64,000 nt of DNA from Ascidia mentula (Eukaryota; Chordata; Ascidiacea; Phlebobranchia; Ascidiidae), in NCBI GenBank assembly GCA_947561715.1, contig OX387198.1, positions 14,384,001 through 14,448,000 of the forward strand, given 5' to 3'. This document shows, one piece after another, positions 47,901-56,898 of this stretch; within the stretch, counting starts at the first letter, position 1, and every line of letters starts with the position of its first letter. The notes beneath the pieces are model-generated. The model made no database searches and was not told the DNA's origin. It saw only the letters and a program-made list of their open reading frames with translations. The translations under genes were made by a program, and so were the position numbers.

Positions 47901-49086
47901 GGGTTGGCCATCTTCTTTGGCAAACAGTGACCCAGTTGCCAAGTTTCGCAAAGTAGCGGATTCGTTGAGTACAAGTTACGGATGTCTACTATATGGTTCG
48001 CGGTTAGTCATACCGGAATCACTTCGTTCTACTGTTCTGCAGATCTTACATACTGGACATTTTGGGATCCAACGAATGAAGCAGCTGGCGAGGACCGCAG
48101 TTTACTGGCCGAATATTGATGATGACATTACAGTTCTTTGTCACAAGTGCCAAACTTGTGCCGAACACCAAAACGCTCCGTCAAAAGCAGCAGTTCATCC
48201 ATGGATGATGCCAGAAAAGCCATGGAGTCGATTACATATCGATCACGCAGTTAACTTTCTGGGAAGTAACTGGCTTCTGATGATCGATGCATATTCAAAG
48301 TACCCTTGCGTACATCAAACGCAATCTATGTCATCAAGAACAACTATGGAATTGCTGGAAAGAGATTTTGCTCATTTCGGCTACCCACACACTATTGTGT
48401 CGGATAATGCACAAGCATTTATGTCTGCTGACTTTCAGGAATTTTGCAAGCAAAGGGGCATCGTACATTTGACAGGAGCACCGTATTTTCCTGCAACCAA
48501 TGGCGCTGCGGAAAGATTGGTCCAAACTTTTAAGAAGGCAATGAAGAAATCTTTCAAAACCCCTAAAGAAGCATTGCAGGAGTTTCTGTTGCAGTATAGG
48601 CGTACTCCCAACGCTAGTGGTTTTTCACCAAGTGAACTCCTTAACGGCAGACAGATCCGAGCAAAAATTGATACTCTGTTACCTTCACCAGCACACGTTA
48701 TGCAACGCAATCAAGTACGGCCGACACGAAAATCCGAAGATATAATTTCTTTTAAACCTGGCGATCCATGTTATGGTTTATACATGGGCCCGAGACACAG
48801 CAAGGATGGTCGCTGGGTTCCTGCCACTATTATCAAATGTTTTGGCAGTCGAATGTTTCATGTGAAAGTGTTTCCCCGAGGTCCAATCTGGCGACGTCAC
48901 ATTGACCAGTTACGCGTTCGATACGTTTCTGACCAAGATTTGGAACCGGTGGAAGAAGGAAGATTTCTGCAGCCTCCGTCTCCAGAAGCAGACGTTCCAA
49001 CCCATCCCAGCACTCCTGCGTTCGGTTCCAGCAATCCACAGAGTGGCGAGCGATCGCACAAACCTCGAGAGGGGTTTCACTATTAA
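44905..49086 (+). CDS. Gag-Pol polyprotein of the Ty3/Gypsy element
   Basis: A single 1,393-aa frame with no gag/pol frameshift. Residues about 12-60 are Gln/Glu-rich 11-residue repeats (QQKRHDEQQEE). Two CCHC zinc knuckles follow (C299 in CYRCGKADHIAPNC, then CRFCKRLGHLEAAC). The protease motif is at D374, LEMDTATNG, with DTA where DTG is usual. Reverse transcriptase has YLDD at 673-676. RNase H has its first Asp at 822 (CDAANVGIGAVLF). Integrase has a zinc-binding HHCC start (H1049, H1052, then CHKCQTC) and a catalytic D1113, D1167, E1203 triad with 35 residues between the last two. The frame stops 35 bp before the 3' LTR. It is intact by inspection. Confidence 0.95.
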   Translation: MEKVAKLIQEQLQQQQKRHDEQQEEQQKRHDEQQEEQQKRHDEQREEQRRCYEEQRKCHEEQMKLILALVEKAGSSGNAAPSVATPSFSSFDATSELWDDYWSRFATFIRAHAVPETRVAQVFLTNQTTTTYKLLSNLAGQSSPAKTVNDLSVKDIEAFMKEQFDPKRFVIRERFKFWSNMQRNPGETVQELAARIRQDAGTCDFPSIENPLDEALRTRFICSIANEAVLKAIFKINADELTFTRAIEVAMQTEDAAKVAKETVYGTRGSVHKVRDAKKTAVTSPGTVVQGQFKKKISCYRCGKADHIAPNCRFKTATCRFCKRLGHLEAACRKKRASKDNVNLLFSIKPQVISRTKLEVTVTINGKACLLEMDTATNGNFISVETWRKVGKPFLKKSNRRFNSATEHVVPIVGAFEAEVQHGPNVNKVEFFVSQMPHLNMLGRCAIQSLHISLDKLLHSPDEQLHALSDDRRPDTHLQEACTQLCGQYPDLFKTELGCLKDFELEVKFTKDVKPIFCKPRPVPFALQDDVNQAYDAGIARGIWTPVKFNKWGTPVVPIRKSPLPGQTKAKIRVCGDYSVTVNPQLSTHRHPLPLPEDLMRKLRGGYSFTKIDLADAYNQIRLGPESRKRLAISTHRGVLLQNVLPFGITSAPGYFQSIMDDITKDLQGVTVYLDDLLVSGSTAEEHIHNLRQLLQRLNDKGLRCRIEKCKFALPQVEYLGHILSKEGVSKGSKLDAVVNMLPPEDVPSLRSFLGSVQFYSKFLPSQFANVAEPLYRLTRSNIAWKWGRNENAAFCKLKEWLSADTVLTHFDPSLPVGISCDAANVGIGAVLFHRYPDGSERPIANVSKSLTKSQRNYSQIQKEALAIIFALKKFYQYLFGRKFVLVTDHKPLIALFGPTKATPALAANRLARWALFVSQFQYEIEYRKTSEHQNADALSRLPVGEDADFDREESAQDTDIVCAITSLSLQVQPTDSASLRKESGKDTVLSKVMRFTSEGWPSSLANSDPVAKFRKVADSLSTSYGCLLYGSRLVIPESLRSTVLQILHTGHFGIQRMKQLARTAVYWPNIDDDITVLCHKCQTCAEHQNAPSKAAVHPWMMPEKPWSRLHIDHAVNFLGSNWLLMIDAYSKYPCVHQTQSMSSRTTMELLERDFAHFGYPHTIVSDNAQAFMSADFQEFCKQRGIVHLTGAPYFPATNGAAERLVQTFKKAMKKSFKTPKEALQEFLLQYRRTPNASGFSPSELLNGRQIRAKIDTLLPSPAHVMQRNQVRPTRKSEDIISFKPGDPCYGLYMGPRHSKDGRWVPATIIKCFGSRMFHVKVFPRGPIWRRHIDQLRVRYVSDQDLEPVEEGRFLQPPSPEADVPTHPSTPAFGSSNPQSGERSHKPREGFHY

Positions 49087-49111
49087 CCTGATGGAGGGTT
49101 TTTCTATCTTC

Positions 49112-49121
49112 GGTGGGGAGG
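49112..49121 (+). other. Polypurine tract
   Basis: GGTGGGGAGG sits immediately 5' of the 3' LTR; it is the plus-strand priming site by position. Confidence 0.7.
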
Positions 49122-49336
49122 TGTTGAGGTCACGCCTCATTACGTACGGCGGCAACCATGCGCTTGCATACCACAGTCGCGTGATGCGTGGAATGTGCCG
49201 CAGTCCTTTCCACGTGATTATTATTTGTGCGTGTTACTTGAAATGCAATTAATTTCCCTTTAAATGCGTGTACGCAGTACCTTGTTTTCATTCTATGATT
49301 TGCAACGATACGAACAAAATATAAAGAAACACAACA
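49122..49336 (+). repeat. 3' LTR (215 bp)
   Basis: Same sequence as the 5' LTR; it ends ACAACA at 49336 and is followed by the target duplicate CAAGT. Confidence 0.95.
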
Positions 49337-52084
49337 CAAGTGATGAAATTGAAGTTTCTGAGATTCCTGTTCGGACCGAACTTACGCATTCGCAAACACT
49401 GCGGTACAATATTAAACACAAAAATTGCAATAATTATTTATTTTTTCTTAATAGGTTTTCTATTATAGAAGAAGGGTCAACTCGTCAATACAATCTATAT
49501 TTCCCCTTAGAGTATACGTAAAATTAGAATATAAGATGTTCTTTTTTGGGGCATTACCTAATTTGCTTGATAAGGATTCACGTTGTTCAGTGTCACAAAA
49601 CCAGTCGAACAACATCACAAATATTGTAATAACAATTATAGAAATTACCGCCAAACAAAAATTGACTTTGAATATATTGTTACTAACTCAGGCATATTTT
49701 TGTACTGAAATATTGCTCTTCGAAATTTGCAGAAGATCAATATTTCATTAATAATAATTGACTTGTCTTCATGAAAAGTTGTTTGTAAAGCTACAGAAAA
49801 TGTGTAGCGCGCTAATTCGGGAAAATAAAGTCAGTTCAACGCAATTGATGTCGATATGGACCGGGTAATATTGCTTCTGAAGGGTATTAACACTTTTACG
49901 AATTAATGCGAATAAAAAAGCATACTGAAAATAAGCTTTCGCTTCCACAGCTGTAATCCTCAGTGGCCTTTCCTCAAAAGAAACAAAATTTGTGCTCTAA
50001 TCTATGAACAGTTTTTTGCAAAGGGATAATTCAGTGCAAGGACACGAGTTTCTGCGATTATGGATGTTCATCTCACTTCATATGTCCCGAATCAACTTGC
50101 TGGAAGCGTTCAACTGTGTGTGACCTTGTAACAATTGTCCGACCCTTCAACACTGGGATGGGAGCGGGTTCGGGTATAAATGTATTCGCAATGGCTGTTT
50201 TTGTGGGATGGCGTTGCTGATTATGACAATAAATCTGACCTGTGTTATTCCCCGCAAAATGGAAATATCCAGTCAGTCAGCGACCAAAAATTTAATTTAT
50301 TAATCGCCTCACTTCCGGTATGTTCAGGGACATCCGTTTCACTGCCCCGACAAAAGTGACGAGTATAACTGTTCGGAAAATTATATCAATGAAAGTCTAG
50401 AGAATCACAATGGGAATATGTATCATTTGCGGAGACTATTTTTCACTTAAAAATGTTTAACACAGTTTGCGACTGCTTTGATCAGCACGGGGTATGTTAC
50501 AATTTCATCAAACAAGACAACCAGGAAGTCTGTTAAGATTACGCGTGTAAGTTACCACAGCAGCTCCTGTAGGACCAAGTTTACGATTGTGATGACGGTG
50601 GTGATTCGTGTCTCTTCGGTTAATTTGTGTCTCTTCGGATCCAACGTCACAAAATTAAAAACAAAACATACATTTTGCCACAGAGACTTACGCGAATTTC
50701 GTTCGATTTCCTTCAACCACTCTTCATGCTTCCAGTGTATTAATGACCCAACGATAATTTCAAGGTCCCTAAACAGCTGTATTTCGAACTAATCACCTAT
50801 TAAACTTGTCAATATCCGACTTTCTCATGGGAATTTATCTCCTCATGCTTGGTGCTGCTGGTGTCCGGTATTCTGGAAGCTATTGCGCCAATGATCTTGC
50901 ATGGAGGTCGAGTCTGAACTGCAGTGCAATGGGCGTTTTAGTAATTCTTTCAAGCGAAACGTCGGTTTTAGCAATGGTTTTGTTGACAGTATTTCGCCTG
51001 TATATACTGCTACAAACGTAAGGTTTGTTTCTTTGTATCACTGAACAAGTTTTAAAAAAAGTTTATTCAGCCTTTTAATGTTCAAAGGGCAGGCCGCGAT
51101 TGATAACATTTCTCGTCCGCATTGTCGTTTCCTGGGTGTTTTCAATTTTCATTGCACTTTTTCCTCTTTCACCTTAATTTGGGACCAAGGCATGGATGAA
51201 CGAAATTTCCTTTTTTAACAACGTTCCCGTGGAGTTGAAAAGTAAATAACACAGTCAAAGTGCATACAAATCCATTACACTTTACTTAAATCCTTGTAGA
51301 TGTGGAAAAAATTTTGGTAAAGTTTGTCACTTTCCAAAATAACATTACCGCTTTGGATTCAGAAGCAGTGAACAACACCCACATGCGTTTAGGCAAGACC
51401 AATTCTTGGAATGATTTCTGGCAAATCCTGGGGCATTACAACTGCACAGATATGTTTGAAATTTCAGGATACTTTGGGTAAGATTTGCATTAATTTATTT
51501 ATATCTTATGGCAGAATTGTTTGGTCATTTAGGTATTACAGTATCAACAGCGTCTGTATCAGCAAACTTTGCGTAACTCCAAACGACAAGGCATGGGGAT
51601 ATTTAATTTCCATCATCACATTCAACTTCATAACATTCATGTTCGTGTCTGTTTCATACTTTTGGACTTACAGGAAATCAATTGCCAGTGCTCAATTGCC
51701 GAAGAGTAAACCAGAAATCTAAACGCGGAGACGCGAATAGCAAAATGAAGGTTTGCGATTGTGTGTAAAATAAACGAACAAGTTTGACAATTGTATTGCA
51801 ATTAATTTTATTGATCAGAAATGCAGAAGAGGATTCTTCGTCTAATCGTTACTGATTTCCTGTGTTGGGTTCCAATATCAGTCATGGCTTTTATTAACCT
51901 CGGTGGAATTTCTTTACCTCCGGTGATCTACGCTTTGTCAGCAACCATCCTTCTTCCCATCAACAGCTTTTTGAATCCCCTGATCTACTCCAACGCCCTG
52001 ATAATGTTGTTTACCAAATTTCTAGCGTTTAGAAGAACCGGACCGAGGTCACAAAACATTTGCCACAGACAAAATCGACGTTGA
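49337..52084 (+). pseudogene. LDLa-receptor pseudogene, remainder after the retrotransposon
   Basis: Exon remnants run in the same order as in the intact receptor. The rest of exon 2 is SDEIEVSE from 49337. Exon 3 lies at about 49452-49520, exon 4 at 49951-50275 (frameshifts and deletions), and exon 5 at 50325-50395. Parts of exons 6-7 lie at 50465-50775. After a single junction near 50775-50800 come exon 12 (50797-51018), exon 13 (51070-51245, with a stop), exon 14 (51300-51480), exon 15 (51534-51740, frameshifted to a stop) and exon 16 (51822-52084). Exons 8-11, including TM1, are missing. It is not functional as a receptor. Confidence 0.88.
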
Positions 52085-52677
52085 AACTGTGATATTTTTT
52101 TATGAACAAATCAAAAACAAAATGTTTTCAGGTAAGTGTACAAACCGTTGGCTTCTTCTTTCAGTTGGTTTTTGTGTGATCGAAATGTGATGTCTGAAGC
52201 AAATTTGCAGTTTTTGATCTATATATCCCAACATTTAAACTCTCGCGCAATTTAGGATAAACGAAGTTCTAGAATTTATACACGACTGACTGTGAACGAA
52301 ATAAAATATATTTTATTGGCATAATTGGACTTCTGCACAGTCATCGCCGAAAAATTTTGGGGAACTTATAAAACGTCTCGTATTAGTCTGTAGAAATTGT
52401 CTGAAGCAACCGTATTGGTTTTAAGTTTCCGACAACATATTCCTACCGTCAGACTGTTGTCAAATTGTCGCCAATCCCCGTTTAAAAATATTGTGTTTCG
52501 TTTTCTCGTCCTTTTACTTCCCTTTTGTTTTATAATCGCCGATCTCATCCCGGCACCGAAGATAACATAACCACTGCTTGGAACCTCTAATCTTAACTCT
52601 AATACTTTTTTTATCTTTCTATCCCACTTTTGTCCTTTATAATCCGTCACATTTCTCGACCGCGTAAATAATATACC
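52085..52677. other. Spacer, no gene recognised
   Basis: 3' flank of the receptor pseudogene, with AATAAAATA near 52299. A 94-codon minus-strand frame (52366-52650) has no recognised similarity and is not called. Confidence 0.45.
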
Positions 52678-53631
52678 TGATATACCACCAAAGAGACGCT
52701 AGTCGACAAAACTTTTTTTCCAGTCGACAAAATTTCAAACGCACATAACTCTGCTGTTTCTCAATGGATTCCAATAATTTTTTTGGCAAGATTCATATAT
52801 TGACACAAAATTTATGGAAATGTAAAAAGAAATATTAATTTCGAACGAATTTTGTAACGTATATTAATATGCATGGTCATAAATCCGCTATAACTTTTTT
52901 CATAGGTCGACAGGAAAGATAATTCTACTACTGTTGGAAAGCTCTTTAAAATCCTTTTACAGCGATACCTAACTTGTGCGCGATTTCTTGGGGGAAATAT
53001 GTTTCTCGACCGAATATTAAATATTACCGTCATAACAAAAATCAGTCTTTTGCTTGTAACTTTGGCTACAGTTCAACAGGAAAGACAATTCTACTACCAT
53101 TGCAAAGCTTGCACAAATACCTTTCCAACGATACCAAACTTGTCTTTTCATTCGTGGGGGAAATATGTTTACCGGGCGAATATTGTTCATAACCTCGCCC
53201 CCACAAAAACAGTTTTTCGCTCAAAAAAATCAATCTTTCACTTGTAACTTTGGCTATCATTATGTTTGTGTAATATGTATAAAAGTATTTTATTTCTTGC
53301 AAAAATATTTATGTAACTTGTGTGTAGCAAAGTTGTTTTTGAAGCACGTACTTTTTCGCTTGCACCTTTCACTCAGCAAGGATGCCAGCGATGTCGGCAA
53401 CGTGAGTGATCGGCCTCATTACTTGAGCGGCCGCGCATCTGATCGGAGGTGAAAAGGCTCAAAGTCGTGCGGCAAGTGTTCCAATCAGAGTTAATCAACT
53501 ATTTTTTTGTTTTTTTAAGAAACTCTATATAAACCTAGGCAAAATGCTGCTTCGATCCATTTCGTTTTTACAACGAAGTACTGCCAAAGTTTACAGCAAT
53601 ATTCTTTGCAAGTTTTCGAAAAAGTTTTGAA

Positions 53632-54126
53632 ATGTCTTCTTCCATGTTCAGTGGTTTTAAGATCGTCTGCAGCCAGAGAAAGGTATGTGATATGCTTAAT
53701 CTTTTGTTGATAAATTGTTGCGGTTGCTGACGTTGGATCGTTTTACAGTCTTATGGAGTCGAGAGGTACAAAACGGGTATCTCTGGCAAGCAGACAAAGT
53801 GGAGGATTCCGGAGAAGAGTGTTCGGAATCGGTTGCTGTTCCACTCGGACAGCAACGCCAGGCGGTTTGTATCTCCGTTTACAGTTAAACCAAGCGATGA
53901 CTTTTGTTTAGACTTTGCGGCTCTGAGTATGCCCGGAGGAAGGATTAACCACGCGTTCGTTGAGTTATCCAACACTCCCATTGTTGAGGATGTCGAAGCT
54001 GTCGTCGTAAGCTTCGGTACAAACAACATCCTCAACATGCACGGGAGCTACCAAAGCATTGCTCAAGTCGTGGAGCTTACAAAGGAGCTCATGAACTTGG
54101 TTAATGTTCTTTACCCCAAGGCCAAA
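53632..54126 (+). CDS. Partial SGNH/GDSL-hydrolase-like gene within the foldback element
   Basis: Two exons, 53632-53682 and 53749-54126, join in phase 0 across a GT-AG intron and give 143 codons ending at a good donor (GTAAGT at 54127). No further exon was found. The second exon shows blocks resembling SGNH hydrolases: HSDSNARRF (compare the Ser-containing GDS block), GGRINHAF, and VVVSFGTNNILNM (compare the Gly/Asn block III). The final catalytic Asp-x-x-His block would lie in a missing exon. It may be a captured host-gene piece or a remnant of the element's own gene. A short separate frame (53545-53629, start MLLRSISFLQRS) precedes it. Confidence 0.6.
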
Positions 54127-54422
54127 GTAAGTTTATAGGCTATTTATGAACTTTGACATTGTTGTTGTTTTGCTTTGTAACTTGTTGCAACCAAATGAAA
54201 ACAAACTAATCAAAAAAACGAACTTCTAACAAATGGTTTTATCGTCTAACTACAAAGGAAACCTCTTATCACACTGTTGAGTGAAGGATGTGGATATCTC
54301 ATTTTACGTTGGGAATGGTATGATTATAATACACAAAATATTGTGCAAGCTTTGCAATGGTGGTAGAATTGTCTTATGACGGTCATAATTAATATTCGGT
54401 CGGTAAACATATTTCCCCCAAT

Positions 54423-54507
54423 AACAATGGGAGTGTTGGATAACTCAACGAACGCGTGGTCAATCCTTCCTCCGGGCATACTCAGAGCCGCAAAGTCTAA
54501 ACAAAAG
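54423..54507 (-). pseudogene. Inverted internal fragment of the SGNH-like exon
   Basis: On the minus strand the sequence runs from the 5' flank (ending at the KFS codons of the short upstream frame) directly into FCLDFAALSMPGGRIDHAF and stops after SNTPIV. The whole interval between these points in the + copy (53621-53906, including the intron) is deleted. It is therefore part of the right inverted arm, carrying a deletion. Confidence 0.8.
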
Positions 54508-55604
54508 TTCGAAAACTTGCAAAGAATATTGCTGTAAACTTTGGCAGTACTTCGTTGTAAAAACGAAATGGATCGAAGCAGCATTTTGCCTAGGTTTATA
54601 TAGAGTTTCTTAAAAAAACAAAAAAAATAGTTGATTAACTCTGATTGGAACACTTGCCGCACGACTTTGAGCCTTTTCACCTCCGATCAGATGCGCGGCC
54701 GCTCAAGTCTGCGGGTAATGAGGCCGATCACTCACGTAGCCGACATCGCTGGCATCCTTGCTGAGTGAAAGGTGCAAGCGAAAAAGTACGTGCTTCAAAA
54801 ACAACTTTGCTACACACAAGTTACATAAATATTTTTGCAAGAAATAAAATACTTTTATACATATTACACAAACATAATGATAGCCAAAGTTACAAGTGAA
54901 AGATTGATTTTTTTATGACGGTCATAATTAATATTCGGTCGGTAAACATATTTCCCCCACTAATGAGAAGACAAGTTTGGTATCGTTGGAAAGGTTTTTC
55001 AATGAGCTTTGCAATGGTGGTGAAATTATTTTTCCTGCTGTGGCTAGAAAAAAAGTTATGAGCGAAAAACTGTTTTTGTGGGGGTGAGGTTATGAAAAAT
55101 ATTCGCCCGGTAAACATATTTCCCCCGTGAATGAGAAGACAAGTTTGGTGTCGTTGGAAAGGTATTTGTGCAAGCTTTGCAATGGTAGTAGAATTGTCTT
55201 TCCTGTTGAACTGTAGCCAAAGTTACAAGCAAAAGACTGATTTTTGTTATGACGGTAATATTTAATATTCGGTCGAGAAACATATTTCCCCCAAGAAATC
55301 GCGCACAAGTTAGGTATCGCTGTAAAAGGATTTTAAAGAGCTTTCCAACAGTGGTAAAATTATCTTTCCTGTCGACCTATGAAAAAAGTTATAGCGGATT
55401 TATGACCATGCATATTAATATACGTTACAAAATTCGTTCGAAATTAATATTTCTTTTTACATTTCCATAAATTTTGTGTCAATATATGAATCTTGCCAAA
55501 AAAATTATTGGAATCCATTGAGAAACAGCAGAGTTATGTGCGTTTGAAATTTTGTCGACTGGAAAAAAAGTTTTGTCGACTAGCGTCTCTTTGGTGATAT
55601 ACCA

Positions 55605-56898
55605 TATAGATTCGCGTACGATATGCGCATAAATCATAGCGGAATTTAGTTGGGTTACTCAGTGAGACGTTTTGTGTGCTGTGAGATAGGTTAGCCGGTA
55701 AACTGATTGCCAGAAGATCTAGACATTTTAAACTGGTAAGAATCAGGGATCATTATCGCATATATTTCTTGCGCCTTGTTTCGAGTCAGTTCAGATTAAT
55801 TTCTGTGTTTATTTCGCTAGCAAATCGGCGTTGCAATCTTTTTGTTTAAATAGCCGCTAAAGTATTCCAAAGATTATAAAATGCATCTGACATTAACCAA
55901 TACAAACAGTTTTGTTTAGCAACTTTACAATCTCAATTGTTTTTTAGAACCTAACAGCGTCAATGCATATTGGTGAAAGTCTCAGGTATCAATGTGTCAG
56001 ATGCATTTCAATGTTTTAATACTTCAGCGGCTACTATTAGCACGGAACATTCGTCTTTTCTGAACTAACCGCGCGGCTTTGTGGTTTGGAATATGACATT
56101 TACTTTTCCAATATTATGGCTTTTTTTGCACATATATTGCATTGATGGTTTTGCCTTGGCGCTATGGATTACCAAGCAGATCCGTTTGGCCATAGTGCGC
56201 TCCACAGTGGTTTCGTCTCTATTGTTTGGTACTCAGTATAGGGTACCCAACGGATCGACAGTCACCGCAAGGTACCACAAAGTGGAAAATAGTGTGCAGT
56301 TAGTGTAAAAGCTAGCACAGTGCCACTGTCAACAGCTGCACTGATGAGACCTTACAGGTCGAAACAGTGCGTGTACACACTCTGTCTGCAGCTCTCCAAT
56401 ATTATGTCTTATTTGCACATTTACTTTTTATATGCAAACGATCGTGTTCGGTTTGATAACAAACAACAATTTTTGGAATTTCCTGGTATAAATTGCCATC
56501 CACAAATTCTGCATTGTTTGTTAAAGTGGCGAAACAACAAAAAGGAAACAGCTGGTGATGGAGCGACATATGCTGACCCTACTCTAATATTTCTCATGAC
56601 GTGAATCAACACTATTATGCTCACTTAAGTTTGTTATAGCAGCGTACGGCTTGTTCTTTTATGATGTAAACCGGACAAAACACTTCCTTATTTACACGAT
56701 AATTTTGACGAGATAAACCCAATCACAAAGTAGTTTTGCTGCAGTTTGGTTTAGGTACGAACGTCGAGCATGTTCCAAAAAACTCATGCAAACGAACGTT
56801 GTTTTTTGTAAATTTGTTTGCAGATATTGTATTATTGCAACTACTGCTGGCATTTGTTAACAGATACTTTTTTTAAAGACGTAAGCTTCACCAAAGCA
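55605..56898. other. Region upstream of PLA2 copy 2
   Basis: No gene recognised. From 55981 onward it is the first copy of the tandem duplication and should contain the PLA2 copy 2 promoter. A truncated MITE copy lies at 56191-56362. Confidence 0.5.
56191..56362. repeat. Truncated copy of the MITE in the TRPM2-like intron
   Basis: Shares AGTGCGCTCCAC, GGTACCCAACGGATCGACA, GGTACCACAAAGTGGAAA and the right end CTGATGAGACCTTACAGGT with 3464-3650. The left inverted end is missing. It is absent from the equivalent place in duplication copy B, so it was inserted in copy A or lost from copy B. Confidence 0.75.

Larger units (their letters stand above)
44605..49336 (+). mobile_element. Ty3/Gypsy-type LTR retrotransposon, structurally complete
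   Basis: The element is 4,732 bp with two 215-bp LTRs (44605-44819 and 49122-49336) that read identically, begin TGTTGAGG and end CACAACA. It is flanked by a 5-bp target duplication CAAGT (44600-44604 and 49337-49341). A primer-binding-site-like TGG starts 7 bases after the 5' LTR, and a purine tract precedes the 3' LTR. One uninterrupted Gag-Pol frame lies between. The domain order protease, reverse transcriptase, RNase H, integrase places it in Ty3/Gypsy. No env frame was seen. Identical LTRs and an open frame point to a very recent insertion. Confidence 0.95.
52688..55594. mobile_element. Foldback-type transposable element with long inverted arms
   Basis: The element is 2,907 bp. It starts CCAAAGAGACGCTAGTCGAC and ends with the reverse complement. 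It is flanked by TGATATACCA on both sides (52678-52687 and 55595-55604), i.e. an 8-10-bp target duplication whose exact length is ambiguous at the borders. The left arm is 52688-53620 (933 bp) and the right arm is 54508-55594 (1,087 bp). The arms contain tandem subrepeats: ATTCGG/ATTCGC starts at 54933, 55101 and 55267 are 168 and 166 bp apart, and each carries AAACATATTTCCCCC. The right arm has one subrepeat more. The centre holds gene-like exons, not a transposase. Long subrepeated inverted arms are typical of foldback elements. Confidence 0.85.

Noticed and set aside
49087..49121. Possible env gene downstream of pol
   Set aside because: Only 35 bp separate the Gag-Pol stop from the 3' LTR; there is no room for env.
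52366..52650. 94-codon minus-strand frame between pseudogene and foldback element
   Set aside because: No similarity recognised, no splice or promoter context; not supported as a gene.
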